From JANQPX01 sp039197065 (GTDB lineage: Bacteria > Pseudomonadota > Alphaproteobacteria > Geminicoccales > Geminicoccaceae): a DNA stretch of 64,000 bases. The notes beneath the pieces are model-generated. The model was not told the DNA's origin, did not search any database, and was given only the letters and a program-made list of their open reading frames with translations. The position numbers and the translations under genes are program-made. The stretch lies in contig JBCCUL010000014.1 in the NCBI GenBank assembly GCA_039197065.1, positions 153,631-217,630 on the forward strand. Reading direction: 5' to 3'. Of the stretch, positions 33,116-42,124 are shown one piece after another. How positions within the stretch are numbered: position 1 is the first letter of the stretch; each line of letters begins with the position of its first letter.

Positions 33116-34034
33116 ACGCGCCGGCGTCCATGGCCTTCGGGTCCCACTTCGGCGTGTCCGGACCCACCTGTTCCAGGATTTCCCGACCGAGGGAGCAGCG
33201 GCCGTCGGGCAGCAGGCGGAAAACGCCGGACGGCCGCTCCAGACGTCTGACCCGAAGCGCTTCGATGCGGGCGACGTCGTCGCCGAGATCGTCCTGGCGG
33301 AGCGTGTCGAACTCGTCATCGACGCAAAAATCGATCCCATGCCGCTCGGCGAGGCGCTGCAGCACGGTCATATCTTCCAGGATTGTTGAACGGTTGCCCC
33401 AAGGGCGCCCGGAACGGCCCGGCTCGATCTTGCGCAAGGCGTTGACCACCCAGCGCTTCACGCCGAGCCCCTTCAAGAGTTCCGGCATCCCCTCCAGCTG
33501 ATGTCGACGTTTCGGGATCAGGACAGACGTCACGGTAAGCTCTGTGGTATCAGGAAGCTTCGAGACGGCTCGCCTGAGCCCCTCGATCGCCGCCGCCCAG
33601 GCCCCCGCCTTGCCCCGCTGACGATCGTGGGAGGCCGCGTCAGCCGCATCAATCGAGACGGCGATCTTGCCGATGCCGAGCGCCGCCAGCTCATCGACCG
33701 CAGGCGCCAACTCGACGCCATTTGTCACCAGGCTCGTCGGAATGCCGAGCCGCCGCCCCGTCCGCAATATCGCCCGCGTATAGGCCATCGCTTCAGGCAG
33801 CAGCGGCTCATACCCCTGAATACAAACCGCCGCCACCGGGCCGCCAGCGGCGGCCCGCTCGACGAAGTGGGCATAGTCTTTGGGCTTCAAGGCGGATTGC
33901 GCCTGGTCCTCGCCTCGTTGTCGGATGAAGCAGAAGGGGCAACGCAGGTTGCAGCCGTTGGGAGCGGGAGTGATGAGCGTGACGATAACGCCGGTCTGGG
34001 CTATCGAATGGGGTAATGCTGCCTGAGCAGTCAT
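33069..34034 (-). CDS. Radical SAM enzyme of unknown substrate
   Basis: 321 residues with the SAM cluster motif CNLRCPFC (C-x3-C-x2-C) at about 28-35, a following Gly-rich SAM contact (CIQGYEPLLPEA), SLVTNGVELAP, and VSIDAADAASHDRQRG. There is no C-terminal SPASM-type Cys cluster, only scattered cysteines (DFCVDDE, GRCSLGREIL). The latter half resembles MoaA/PqqE-like barrels in order, but no RiPP precursor is adjacent. The orphan PqqD lies 6 kb away. It may be a generic radical SAM protein of the kind that works on small molecules. Confidence 0.82.
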   Translation of the reverse strand: MTAQAALPHSIAQTGVIVTLITPAPNGCNLRCPFCFIRQRGEDQAQSALKPKDYAHFVERAAAGGPVAAVCIQGYEPLLPEAMAYTRAILRTGRRLGIPTSLVTNGVELAPAVDELAALGIGKIAVSIDAADAASHDRQRGKAGAWAAAIEGLRRAVSKLPDTTELTVTSVLIPKRRHQLEGMPELLKGLGVKRWVVNALRKIEPGRSGRPWGNRSTILEDMTVLQRLAERHGIDFCVDDEFDTLRQDDLGDDVARIEALRVRRLERPSGVFRLLPDGRCSLGREILEQVGPDTPKWDPKAMDAGAFIRSFQPRLEGLVER

Positions 34035-34102
34035 GATGGACCTTGAAGATCAAGAGAATCGAAAGCAGGTGTCGAAGCATAGATTTTTGTGGTGAGATCA
34101 AA

Positions 34103-35458
34103 CTACGGAGGTGTCTTGCTCAGATTTTCAGCGTTGAGAAACTCCGGTAACCGAAAGACAGCGAAATAGTGATGCTTCAAATTGATGGCAGAAAGAAGTC
34201 TATTCTCTTCTGAAATGGAAGAACATAAAGAATCAAGCCGAAAACACGCTGCGGCGTGAATGACAGATGCAGCACGATCGAAGATTGGGCCAGGAGACTC
34301 TAGTTCAAGAGCCTTGATCAAGCTCTGCTCACCATCTTTGCCACGTATAGGGGTTTCAGCTGGCGCGTAACCAAAATAGCGCCATTTCGTGCCGGCATCA
34401 TCAAGCCATAACAAAAATGATCCATTCTCTAAATATTCAAATTCATTGCCATAGAGTTGAGTGAATTGCGATAAGCGTAACCATTCAGGTGGAGGTGTGT
34501 CGAGAAGAAAATGGCTATATCGTATACCTCGAATTATTGGGTCTTTTTGTTTTGATATGTTGTTCAATTTTTTCAATTGCGGGTTATAGAGCCGATTTAT
34601 TACAACTTCATCTTGGCTTCCCACTACAACAACAGCATGTTCTGACAACCAGGACCACCTTGCATCAGCATCAGCATCGCCCCAAAGACGTATCGCGCGA
34701 AAGTGAGTCGCTAAATCTTCGGCGTTGGCAAAGGCTGCTAAGGACCTATCATTTGTGATGTTTCGGTCACCGGGATCAACAATCCAAATCAAAACTCGAT
34801 CAACTTCATCTTCCCGATCGATCTTCCAATGATCATCAATAATTTCACAAAAGCCGCGTATCGCAGAGGCTGTGGTTGGCCCCCTTACACTGCCTACTTT
34901 GCTAATTGTAATCGCTGCCTTTGAGGTCTTGAAGTTCTCCAGTATTACATCCCGACCAGGCAAGAATTCGACATATTGATCAAGTTTGGGTTCAATATTT
35001 CCAAACTTGTCCCTGCGACTCTTTTCTCTTTCGGGAAGGTGTATGGCTGTCTGATCGCCAAACACTGATGTTAACAGAGCGCTTCGAATTTTCTCCGACT
35101 TCTCGGTGCCCAGCAGTTCGTATCCGGCCTTTCTCCTGCCGTCCTTCTCACGGAACCGCCAACGCGAAAAATATACGCTGAGCAAAGCACGCGCATCGCC
35201 GACCTTTAGGCGCGTTTCGCCCTTCAACTTCTGTGTGAGCGAAGCCACCCGGGCGCCGTCGGCCTCCAGCAATTCGCTGAGGTTTCTAACGCTGTTCCTG
35301 TTCTTCCCGTCGAGCTTGCCGCCGTTTTTGACCCATTGCTGGTGAACGGCCAGGAAGAAGGAACCGGGGTCGGCGGCGAACTGTTGCGGTAAGGAACCGG
35401 TCTCGCCGATCTCTTGCAGCATGGCCTCGATATCGGCGGTTTCGCCGATCGTGCTCAT
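34103..35458 (-). CDS. Unrecognised 451-residue protein, AT-rich, probably acquired
   Basis: I do not recognise this protein. It has no signal or membrane segment. The N-terminal ~110 residues are helical and charged (LSELLEADGARVASLTQKLKG, SRWRFREKDGRRKAGYELLG). The middle contains AITISKVGSVRGPTTASAIRGFCEIIDDHW and VDRVLIWIVDPGDR, like an alpha/beta fold; later come WLSEHAVVVVGSQDEVVINR and SFLLWLDDAGTKWRYFGY. The 3' two-thirds of the gene (about 34090-35060) are clearly more AT-rich than any neighbour, which suggests transfer. It starts divergent from a small ORF across a region with several TCTGT/ACAGA sites. A stand-alone defence or regulatory function is possible but unsupported. Confidence 0.6.
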   Translation of the reverse strand: MSTIGETADIEAMLQEIGETGSLPQQFAADPGSFFLAVHQQWVKNGGKLDGKNRNSVRNLSELLEADGARVASLTQKLKGETRLKVGDARALLSVYFSRWRFREKDGRRKAGYELLGTEKSEKIRSALLTSVFGDQTAIHLPEREKSRRDKFGNIEPKLDQYVEFLPGRDVILENFKTSKAAITISKVGSVRGPTTASAIRGFCEIIDDHWKIDREDEVDRVLIWIVDPGDRNITNDRSLAAFANAEDLATHFRAIRLWGDADADARWSWLSEHAVVVVGSQDEVVINRLYNPQLKKLNNISKQKDPIIRGIRYSHFLLDTPPPEWLRLSQFTQLYGNEFEYLENGSFLLWLDDAGTKWRYFGYAPAETPIRGKDGEQSLIKALELESPGPIFDRAASVIHAAACFRLDSLCSSISEENRLLSAINLKHHYFAVFRLPEFLNAENLSKTPP

Positions 35459-35496
35459 CGTGCGAACCTCAATTCAACACTGGAAAAACATGATTA

Positions 35497-35540
35497 ACAG
35501 ACTAGTAAAAATCTGTCTAACAGAAATTTCTGATAAACAG
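35497..35540. promoter_or_regulatory. Cluster of TCTGT/ACAGA inverted half-sites upstream of the unknown gene
   Basis: Within 45 bases there are ACAGA (35497-35501), TCTGT (35512-35516) and ACAGA (35520-35524), and a perfect 12-base palindrome CAGAAATTTCTG (35521-35532), ending in AAACAG. It lies just before the start of the 34103-35458 gene in an AT-rich stretch. It could be an operator for that gene; no known regulator is implied. Confidence 0.45.
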
Positions 35541-35817
35541 CATCGCCTGATCTGTCTGAAAGGTATATACTGCGGATTGAATGGAACCGCAAACGATGAT
35601 CATGACAGGAAGAAGAACCGCTGAAATTTCCGGGGATGGAGAGCGGCGATGGTTCGGTTTCGGTTATTCATTTAGCTTCGTTGTTCGTCGCCTGATGCTC
35701 GGCGGCAGCGTTCTCATCCCCCTTCCAGGCATGTCAGCTCTGACCGCGTCGGACGGCGTCCGTACAAACGGGGCGCGTGGTTGTATGTGTCCGTCGCCGC
35801 CGGTCACGGAGGATAGG

Positions 35818-36132
35818 ATGGCTTGTGATTCTGAAATGAACTGTAATCCGATAACGCTCATCAGCATTTTGCGGCGTTACAGCCGCGAAGATTATGGCGC
35901 GATTTTTCTCTATCTGCCGACGCCGCCTCGAGAGATCGACCAGGAAGCCTGGGCGTGGCTGCAGATGCTGAAGTCGATGGGGGCTGCGAGGCGGCGTTGG
36001 CTGATCTCGGCGGATCATGCCGCGGCCACGGTCGGCGAAACCCATCCGCATCTGTTCGATCCGCCGCCGGTCTGTTTCGAGACCTATCGTCTCGATCAGG
36101 GCTCTCTCGACAGGATTTTCGCTCGGCTTTAG
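35818..36132 (+). CDS. Small hypothetical protein
   Basis: 104 residues from the ATG at 35818, selected because GGAGG lies five bases before it; the frame is open from 35581, but that upstream part looks non-coding. The sequence (LISILRRYSREDYGAIFLYLPTPP, AWAWLQMLKSMGAARRRWLISADH, DPPPVCFETYRLDQGSLDRIFARL) is protein-like, but I cannot relate it to a family. It might be a helical cytoplasmic protein. The GC content is normal for the window, unlike the divergent neighbour. Confidence 0.45.
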   Translation: MACDSEMNCNPITLISILRRYSREDYGAIFLYLPTPPREIDQEAWAWLQMLKSMGAARRRWLISADHAAATVGETHPHLFDPPPVCFETYRLDQGSLDRIFARL

Positions 36133-36205
36133 ACCGGGGGGGCGGTATGACCGACCTATCCGCAGCCGGCGAAATGATCCCGCATTATGGGTCTCTGGAG
36201 CCGCT

Positions 36206-36260
36206 GGCCGCGACCGGCCCGCCGCCGGCGACCGGCCCGCTACCGGCGACCGGTCCGATC
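36206..36260 (+). repeat. Three 18-bp tandem repeats at the phaZ 3' end
   Basis: Units of the form GCGACCGGCCCGCCGCCG recur three times with small changes and touch the phaZ stop codon. The stretch is almost pure G+C. It may be a hairpin-forming 3' end or simple slippage; the short frame reading GPPPATGPLPATGP across it is a by-product. Confidence 0.6.
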
Positions 36261-37578
36261 AGGACGCCCATTTGAAGGCGCTGAGCAGGCTGCCGTTTTT
36301 CGGCACGCCTTTTGGCGCCTGGCTGCGTTTTCGATCTTTCGGGCGCCTGCCTTCCGCCGTGCGCACCATCTCGGCGATGCGCGGCTGGATCTCGGTGCGC
36401 CAGCGGGTGCCGTTGAACACGCCGTAATGGCCGACGCCCGGCTGCACGTAGTGGATGTGCCGATCCTTGGGGATGCCGGTGCAGAGCTCATGGGCGGCTT
36501 CGGTCTGGCCGAGGCCGCAGATGTCGTCCTTTTCGCCCTCGACGGTCATCAGCGTGGTGCTCTCGATCGCCGAGCAATCGACCAGCTCGCCCCGATGCTC
36601 CAGCTTGCCGTCGGGAAGGAGATGCTGCTGGAAGACCGTCTCGACGGTCTGTAGATAGAATTCTGCCGGCAGGTCCATGACCGCCAGATATTCCTCGTAG
36701 AACTTCCGATGCTGCTCGACGGAATCGCAGTCGCCCTTGACCAGATGCTTATACAGGTCCCAATGGGCCTCGACATGGCGATCCAGGTTCATGGTCATGA
36801 AGCCGGAAAGCTGGATGAAGCCCGGATAGACCCGGCGCATGGCGCCTGCCTGGGGCAGCGGCACGCGGGCGATGACATTGCGCTCGAACCAGGCGATATC
36901 CTTGGATTGCGCGAGCTTGTTGACCGCGGTCGGGTTCTTTCTGGTATCGATCGGGCCGCCCATCAGGGTCAGCGACAGGGGCTGGCAGGGATCGCCGCTC
37001 TTCGCCATCACAGCGGTCGCCACCAGGACCGGCACCGAGGGCTGACAGACCGCGATCACATGGGTATCCGGGCCGAGCAGGCGGACAAAGTCGATGATGT
37101 AGTCGACGAAATCGTCGAAATCGAAGCCGCCATAGACCAGCGGTATGTTTCTCGCATCGCGCCAATCGGTGATGTAGACGTCATGTTCGGGGAGCATGGC
37201 CCGGACCGTGCCGCGCAGAAGCGTCGCATAGTGGCCGGACATGGGCGCCACGATCAGCACCTTCGGCGGCGGACGTCGGCTAGCGGTCTTTTCGTCTTTC
37301 TTGAAATGCAGCAGATCGCCGAAAGGGCGATAGCTCACCACCTCCTCGGTGATCGTTATCGGCATGCCGTCGACGGTCACCTCGTCGATGCCGAATTCAG
37401 GCTTGCCGTAGCGGCGGGTGACCCCTTCGAAGACTTCGCAGGCGGCGGCGACCGACTTGCCGACCGGCGTGTGGGCGAACGGGTTGAAGATGCTGCTGTT
37501 GAATTCCCGGACGACATGAGCGCCCATGCGCATCGGCGCGATCATCGCACGGGCCATTTCATAAGCGTGATATTGCAT
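36259..37578 (-). CDS. phaZ: Intracellular polyhydroxybutyrate depolymerase
   Basis: 439 residues from the ATG at 37578 (MQYHAYEMARAMIAPMR is the usual N-terminus); the ORF extends upstream without similarity. It has the type of PhaZ seen in Ralstonia PhaZ1: an alpha/beta fold, with IVAPMSGHYATLLRGTVR, the pseudo-lipase box VCQPSVPVL in which Cys is the nucleophile, YITDWRDARNIPL, and LMGGPIDTRKNPTAVN. It cleaves stored PHB inside granules. It is not linked to phaA or the PhaC-like gene (16 kb away), a common alphaproteobacterial arrangement. The C-terminal tail is Lys/Arg-rich. Confidence 0.92.
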   Translation of the reverse strand: MQYHAYEMARAMIAPMRMGAHVVREFNSSIFNPFAHTPVGKSVAAACEVFEGVTRRYGKPEFGIDEVTVDGMPITITEEVVSYRPFGDLLHFKKDEKTASRRPPPKVLIVAPMSGHYATLLRGTVRAMLPEHDVYITDWRDARNIPLVYGGFDFDDFVDYIIDFVRLLGPDTHVIAVCQPSVPVLVATAVMAKSGDPCQPLSLTLMGGPIDTRKNPTAVNKLAQSKDIAWFERNVIARVPLPQAGAMRRVYPGFIQLSGFMTMNLDRHVEAHWDLYKHLVKGDCDSVEQHRKFYEEYLAVMDLPAEFYLQTVETVFQQHLLPDGKLEHRGELVDCSAIESTTLMTVEGEKDDICGLGQTEAAHELCTGIPKDRHIHYVQPGVGHYGVFNGTRWRTEIQPRIAEMVRTAEGRRPKDRKRSQAPKGVPKNGSLLSAFKWAS

Positions 37579-38037
37579 CAGAGCGTCACCACCAAAGTTC
37601 TCGCCAGGAACGCAAGCCAGTCGTGCTGCATTGCAGCAAAGATGACATGAAAAAGTCAATAAATCGATAACGGTTGAGAAAAAATTATTTCAAAGCCGCG
37701 GGATAGTTCTCTTACAAAGCAACAGGTTATCGACAAAGCAGACCTCCGCAACTCGTGAAACCTGTCTTCTATATAGCGGAAAATTTGCGCATGAAAAACC
37801 AAAAATAGGAAAAATAGCCGAAACTCTGTTTGCGGATAGGCCATCTGGCACCCGGCATTCGTGGCGCGTTCACCACAGCTTGATGCGAAAGGTGCCAGCG
37901 GCGGCGTTCAGGCGCTGGTTTTGCTGGTTGGCTTACCCTGCTGCATCGGCTGCAAAAATTCTGACCTGTGCGTTTAAGAATCCAGATGTGTTCATCTTTT
38001 TTTTTACCCGCCTTGGTTACCATGAGCCTCGTCTCGC

Positions 38038-38116
38038 TGGTCCATGCGATCATGGGAGTCCGAGCCTCGCCCAATCTCACTTAGTGGGCGGGTGGATTCC
38101 CAGGGTCGCATGGACC
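38038..38116 (-). repeat. Dispersed palindromic element, family 2, copy 2
   Basis: Same length (79 bp) and same ends as the copy at 32337-32415 but in opposite orientation: the reverse complement begins GGTCCATGCGACCCTGGGAA and closes with TCCCATGATCGCATGGACCA. The centre (GGGCGAGGCTCGG) is conserved, the spacer is not. Flanking similarity continues outside the palindrome on both sides. Confidence 0.8.
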
Positions 38117-38265
38117 GTGAAGCAACATGACATGAGGATGTTAACGGAGGCTTAAGGGGGAGGCGGAGGCCTGCGACTGATCATCTGGCTTTACGGTCTG
38201 TCGATGAAGACGAGGCGGACGCTTCAATGGTTACCGAGCGATTTCATCATTTTGCCGTGGAGGCC

Positions 38266-38460
38266 AAAGGAGGTCAGGGCCGCAGACGACGTCCGGGGCG
38301 GTTGCAGGAAGGTCCGGAAGGGGGGCGTCGTGCCGTGAAAGTTTTCTTTCGCTTTCACTTTGCGTCATTGCCTGACGCTGCAGATGCGCCGGATCGCTTT
38401 GCGTCAAGCTCCCCGCGGCTGCCGAAGGACATCGCTCGATAATTTCTTGGACGGGGTCTA
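38266..38460 (+). repeat. Dispersed intergenic element, family 3, copy 1
   Basis: A ~195-base segment that aligns in the same orientation with 39715-39911. Shared words are CGTGAAAG, TCGCTTTCAC, TGCGCCG, TGCCGAAGGACA, CGATAA and GGACGGG. It ends 14 bases before the stop codon of the ABC ATPase gene. Function unknown. Confidence 0.6.
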
Positions 38461-38473
38461 ATTGTGGCCAGTA

Positions 38474-39544
38474 TCAGATCCGCTGGCCACTCGCCTTGTC
38501 GAACAGGTGAACGGCGCTCAGATCCGGCGCCAGATGGATCTGCTGGCCGGGCGCGAACTGATGGCGCTCGCGGAAAACGGCGGTGATCTCCTTGCCGGCA
38601 ATCCGGCTGAACACCAGCGTTTCGGCGCCCGTGGGTTCGACCACGGAGACTTCGGCGGGTGCACCGCTGTCCTCGGAGGCCATGGACAGATGTTCGGGAC
38701 GGACGCCGTAGACGATCTTCTGGCCGTCCTGACCGGCGGCGTCCGGTGAGAGCGGCAGGGTGGTGCCGTCTTCGGTCACCGCGGAGGGATCGCCGCCATT
38801 CCGTTTGATCGTGGCGTCGATGAAGTTCATGGCCGGCGAGCCGATGAAGCCGGCAACGAACAGATTGGCCGGCAGGTCGTAGAGATCCAGCGGTGAGCCA
38901 TTCTGCTCGACGACGCCGTCATGCATGACGACGATGCGGTCCGCCATGGTCATGGCTTCGATCTGGTCATGGGTGACGTAGACCGAGGTGGTTTTCAGAC
39001 GCTGATGCAGTTCCTTGATCTCGGTGCGCATCTGCACGCGCAGCTTGGCATCCAGATTCGAAAGCGGCTCGTCGAACAGGAAGACCTGCGGATCGCGCAC
39101 GATCGCCCGGCCCATGGCCACACGCTGGCGCTGACCGCCGGATAGCTGGCGCGGATAACGGTCGAGATAGGGGCCAAGGCCGAGGATCTCGGCGGCGCGG
39201 TCGACCTTGGTTTTGATCTCGTCCTTGGAGGCCTTGGCCAGTTTCAGGGAGAAGGCCATGTTGTTCTGCACGGTCATATGCGGATAGAGCGCATAGTTCT
39301 GGAACACCATGGCGATGTCGCGATCCTTGGGCGGCACATTGTTGACCACCCGGCCGCCGATCTGGATCTGACCGCCCGAGATCTCCTCGAGACCGGCGAT
39401 CATGCGGAGCAGCGTCGATTTCCCGCAGCCGCTAGGTCCCACGAGCACGACGAATTCGCCGTCCTCGATGGCTACCTCGACGCCGAACAGAACCTGCGTG
39501 GTCCCGTAGAACTTATCGACTTTTTCGACATCGACCGAAGCCAT
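38474..39544 (-). CDS. ABC transporter ATPase, UgpC/MalK-type (orphan)
   Basis: 356 residues from the ATG at 39544 (the ORF begins 72 bases earlier). The nucleotide-binding domain has Walker A GPSGCGKST, Q-loop VFQNYALYPHMTV, signature LSGGQRQRVAMGRA, Walker B VFLFDEPLSNLDA and the H-loop VTHDQIEAM. The C-terminal ~110 residues are the MalK regulatory OB domain (YGVRPEHLS, VVEPTGAETLVF). Such ATPases serve sugar and glycerol-phosphate importers and one copy may serve several. No permease or binding protein is adjacent; two family-3 repeats flank the gene. Confidence 0.88.
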   Translation of the reverse strand: MASVDVEKVDKFYGTTQVLFGVEVAIEDGEFVVLVGPSGCGKSTLLRMIAGLEEISGGQIQIGGRVVNNVPPKDRDIAMVFQNYALYPHMTVQNNMAFSLKLAKASKDEIKTKVDRAAEILGLGPYLDRYPRQLSGGQRQRVAMGRAIVRDPQVFLFDEPLSNLDAKLRVQMRTEIKELHQRLKTTSVYVTHDQIEAMTMADRIVVMHDGVVEQNGSPLDLYDLPANLFVAGFIGSPAMNFIDATIKRNGGDPSAVTEDGTTLPLSPDAAGQDGQKIVYGVRPEHLSMASEDSGAPAEVSVVEPTGAETLVFSRIAGKEITAVFRERHQFAPGQQIHLAPDLSAVHLFDKASGQRI

Positions 39545-39714
39545 GAGCTGCCTTTCCCTGATGATCGGCTGATCACCGTCAGCCTCCATGGCTTGATCAT
39601 GGCCCGTCTCAGCCAATTCATCAAGATCACCGTGTTTTGTAGCAACGCTTAAGTACCCAGGGGTGGCGCTTTAGAGCCCGTTCTAAAAGTTCTGGAGCGA
39701 TGCGGCGCATCGTT

Positions 39715-39911
39715 CAAGGCCGATGACGACGCTTGAACCGGCTGCAACAGGGGGCTTTGGGGGCCTTGTCCCGTGAAAGCTCCCTCTCGCTTTCACCCTG
39801 TGTCGTCCCTAGCTGCTTGCGGTGCGCCGCACAGCTTTGCTTCGAGCTTTTTGTATCTGCCGAAGGACAGGGCCGTGAAATCGCTTGATAACTTTCCGGA
39901 CGGGCTCTTAG
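39715..39911 (+). repeat. Dispersed intergenic element, family 3, copy 2
   Basis: Second copy of the element at 38266-38460, same orientation, about 1.45 kb apart, so the two bracket the ABC ATPase gene. It fills the 363-base gap upstream of that gene and ends on the stop codon of the Ldh-type dehydrogenase. The words CTCGCTTTCACC, TGCCGAAGGACAGG and CCGGACGGGCTCTTA are characteristic. Confidence 0.6.
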
Positions 39912-41008
39912 GCGATCATCCCGTCAAGCATGCCGGCGTCGAGACCGAGCGAGACGCCGGCTTCGATGATTTGGGCCCAGGTTTCGGGATCGATGTTGAT
40001 GCCGCGCGCGAGGCGCTCGGCGCGCGTCTTTCGCTCCGGCTCGCCTGGCAGCATCACCGGCGTTTTCGGATCGCGGGGTCTGGCGCTTCTGATGAAATCG
40101 ACATAGCGCCTGATCTCGGCGACGATGGCCGGCGGATCGTCGGTGAAGGCAGCCGGGTCGATCACGATCGACAGCATGTTGCTCCTCGGCCTTGGCGGGT
40201 TTTCCGGCGTCCGGCTACAGCCGCCGCCGGAGAGGCCGCCCGCCATAAGATCGGCCATCAGCCAGAGTCCGCCACCCTTATGACCGGAGATCGCGCCGCC
40301 GAATGGGAGAAGCGCGCCGCGCGGATCGCCGTAGAGATCGTTCGGATCGGTGGTCTCTATCCCTTCGGCATCGAGGAGGCAGTGCGGCTGCAGAAACGTG
40401 CCCTTGTTCCTGGCCACCCTGACCTTGCCCTCGGCCACCGCGGACGTCGCAAAATCCAGGATGGCCGGATCTTCGCCGTCGATCGGCACGCCGATGGCGA
40501 TCGGGTTGGTGGAGCCGCGCCCCTCGGCGGCGCCATGAGGCACGACGATCAGCTGATGGCCGATGGCGTTCACGAAGTTCAGGGACATCATGCCGGCGTC
40601 GGCGGCGCGAGACGCCCAGTCCCCGATGCGGCCGAGATGGCCGGCATTACGAAGAGTCGTCATGCCGATTCCCTGCGTTCTGGCCTTGTCGATCGCCGCA
40701 TCGATCGCCTGCTCGCCGACAATCTGGCCATAGCCGAAGCGTCCGTCCATTACAGTGACGGCGCCGGTCTCGCTCACCACATCGGCGGTCTGATTGGGTT
40801 TCAGCGCGCCGGTTCGAACGTTCTCAACATATTGCGGGATGCGGATCACGCCATGGCTGTCGTGACCGGTGAGGTTGGCGTCCACCAGGCGCGAAGCGAC
40901 TTTTCTGGCCTCTTCGGCCGACGACGTCGCCGCCTCGAAAATGGCCGTGGCCGCGTCCGCAAGCTTTTCGTGCTGAACCTGCACCTGCAACTCCCTGAAT
41001 GACGGCAT
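39908..41008 (-). CDS. Ldh2-family (YlbC/MdH-type) NAD(P)-dependent oxidoreductase
   Basis: 366 residues from the ATG at 41008 (MPSFRELQVQ); the ORF opens 132 bases upstream. The sequence follows the malate/L-lactate dehydrogenase type-2 family: SHGVIRIPQYVENVRTG, DGRFGYGQIVGEQAIDAAI, NAGHLGRIGDWASRAADAGM, FVNAIG, DFATSAVAEGKVRVA and GGAISGHKGGGLWLMADLMAG. The His in the NAGHLGR loop is catalytic. Members reduce 2-oxoacids or ureidoglycolate. It is upstream of nothing obviously related; its actual 2-hydroxyacid cannot be told. Confidence 0.87.
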   Translation of the reverse strand: MPSFRELQVQVQHEKLADAATAIFEAATSSAEEARKVASRLVDANLTGHDSHGVIRIPQYVENVRTGALKPNQTADVVSETGAVTVMDGRFGYGQIVGEQAIDAAIDKARTQGIGMTTLRNAGHLGRIGDWASRAADAGMMSLNFVNAIGHQLIVVPHGAAEGRGSTNPIAIGVPIDGEDPAILDFATSAVAEGKVRVARNKGTFLQPHCLLDAEGIETTDPNDLYGDPRGALLPFGGAISGHKGGGLWLMADLMAGGLSGGGCSRTPENPPRPRSNMLSIVIDPAAFTDDPPAIVAEIRRYVDFIRSARPRDPKTPVMLPGEPERKTRAERLARGINIDPETWAQIIEAGVSLGLDAGMLDGMIA

Positions 41009-41152
41009 ACGAAAAAGCAGCAGGGCCTCGCCTAGCTTTGAGATCGTGCTGAATGTCGGAGACGTTAGCGCCGATCGCCGATCGGTGACAATGACCGGCC
41101 AGGGCACGACGCCCGGGCCTCGCCGACCTGGTCCGATCAAGTCGTTCGGTCG

Positions 41153-42124
41153 TCACATGATCGGCTGGCGCGTTGCTGGCCGCTTCTTGCTCAGGTCGGT
41201 GTCGTCCGACTTCGGCGTCCAGCGAATCGCCGGACCGCCCTGACCTTCGGAGGCTTCGTGACCGGCGGTGATCGACGCCGTTTCGGGGGGTGTTTGAACC
41301 GACGCCGCCGTCGCAGGATCATCGGTCAGTTCATCTTGATAGACTTCGCAACCGGTATTGTTGAGATCACCGAGCACGACGGAAAGCGAGCCCAGTTCCA
41401 GCGCCTGCCGGCAGGCTGCGGCGATCTGGTCGACCTCATCCTGCTCCAAGGCTTCATCATCGAAATTGCTGTAGATGCTGGCTTTCTGGGACGGCTCGCC
41501 CTCGCCAGGCGATTGCTGGGCTTTCCAGTAGTCCGCGGCGATCGTCTGGTCCAGGCCGAAACCGTTCTCATCATAATAGCGGTAGGCGCCGGCATGCAGC
41601 GGAATGTCCAGCCCTGTCATGGCTTCCCCAGGCTGGCCGAAGCCAAGGCTCGCATGGGCGTTCTTAAAATAACCGCTGTTCTCGAACATCGCGCGGGTGA
41701 TGAGATAGACCACATCGGCGGCGACATCCTTGTGGATCAGGAATTGCACCGGATCGGCATCCTCCGAGCTTATACCTTTCGGCCAGAGCGACATGATCGC
41801 GCGCAGGTCATCGTCATAGGCGTTCGGCACACGGCCATAGACCAGGGCTGCATCCACCTCGCGGTTCTGCAGGAGAGCAAGGCGATCCTCGTCGGCCGTC
41901 ACCTCCTTCGATGCGAACGCGATGCCATGTTCCGGCAGAAGCGTGATTTGCCCCATCGCCCAGAGTTCGGTGCCGAAGGTAAAGCTCTCGCTGCCGGGTG
42001 TTCCGATCGCAATAGCCAGTCGAGCCTCACGGCCGGCATCGGCCTTAGCGCCTGTCGCTAGGAGAAGCAGGGCCGTAAACAAGGCTGGCAGCGGTTTGGC
42101 GAGCAACATCATCATAACGCCCAA
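41153..42124 (-). CDS. TAXI-type TRAP solute-binding protein (orphan)
   Basis: 323 residues. A signal peptide (LPALFTALLLLATGAKA) precedes the TAXI fold: IAIGTPGSESFTFGTELW at the start of the mature domain, DEDRLALLQNREVDAALVYGRVPNAY, and IPLHAGAYRYYDENG near the C-terminal third, the diagnostic motif for TAXI proteins. The C-terminal tail (KSDDTDLSKKRPATRQPIM) is extra. A TRAP importer should have a fused DctQM membrane protein beside it; none is present. Confidence 0.78.
   Translation of the reverse strand: MGVMMMLLAKPLPALFTALLLLATGAKADAGREARLAIAIGTPGSESFTFGTELWAMGQITLLPEHGIAFASKEVTADEDRLALLQNREVDAALVYGRVPNAYDDDLRAIMSLWPKGISSEDADPVQFLIHKDVAADVVYLITRAMFENSGYFKNAHASLGFGQPGEAMTGLDIPLHAGAYRYYDENGFGLDQTIAADYWKAQQSPGEGEPSQKASIYSNFDDEALEQDEVDQIAAACRQALELGSLSVVLGDLNNTGCEVYQDELTDDPATAASVQTPPETASITAGHEASEGQGGPAIRWTPKSDDTDLSKKRPATRQPIM

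Larger units (their letters stand above)
37579..38473. other. Long intergenic region between phaZ and the ABC ATPase gene
   Basis: Almost 900 bases. It contains copy 2 of the family-2 palindrome (38038-38116) and copy 1 of family 3 (38266-38460). The first 400 bases, including the phaZ promoter side, are AT-richer (37630-37820) and hold no supported gene. Short reading frames within the repeats are by-products of the repeat sequence. Confidence 0.6.

Noticed and set aside
35581..35817. An extended 183-codon version of the small ORF ending at 36132
   Set aside because: The upstream 79 codons look non-coding, whereas GGAGG stands before the ATG at 35818.
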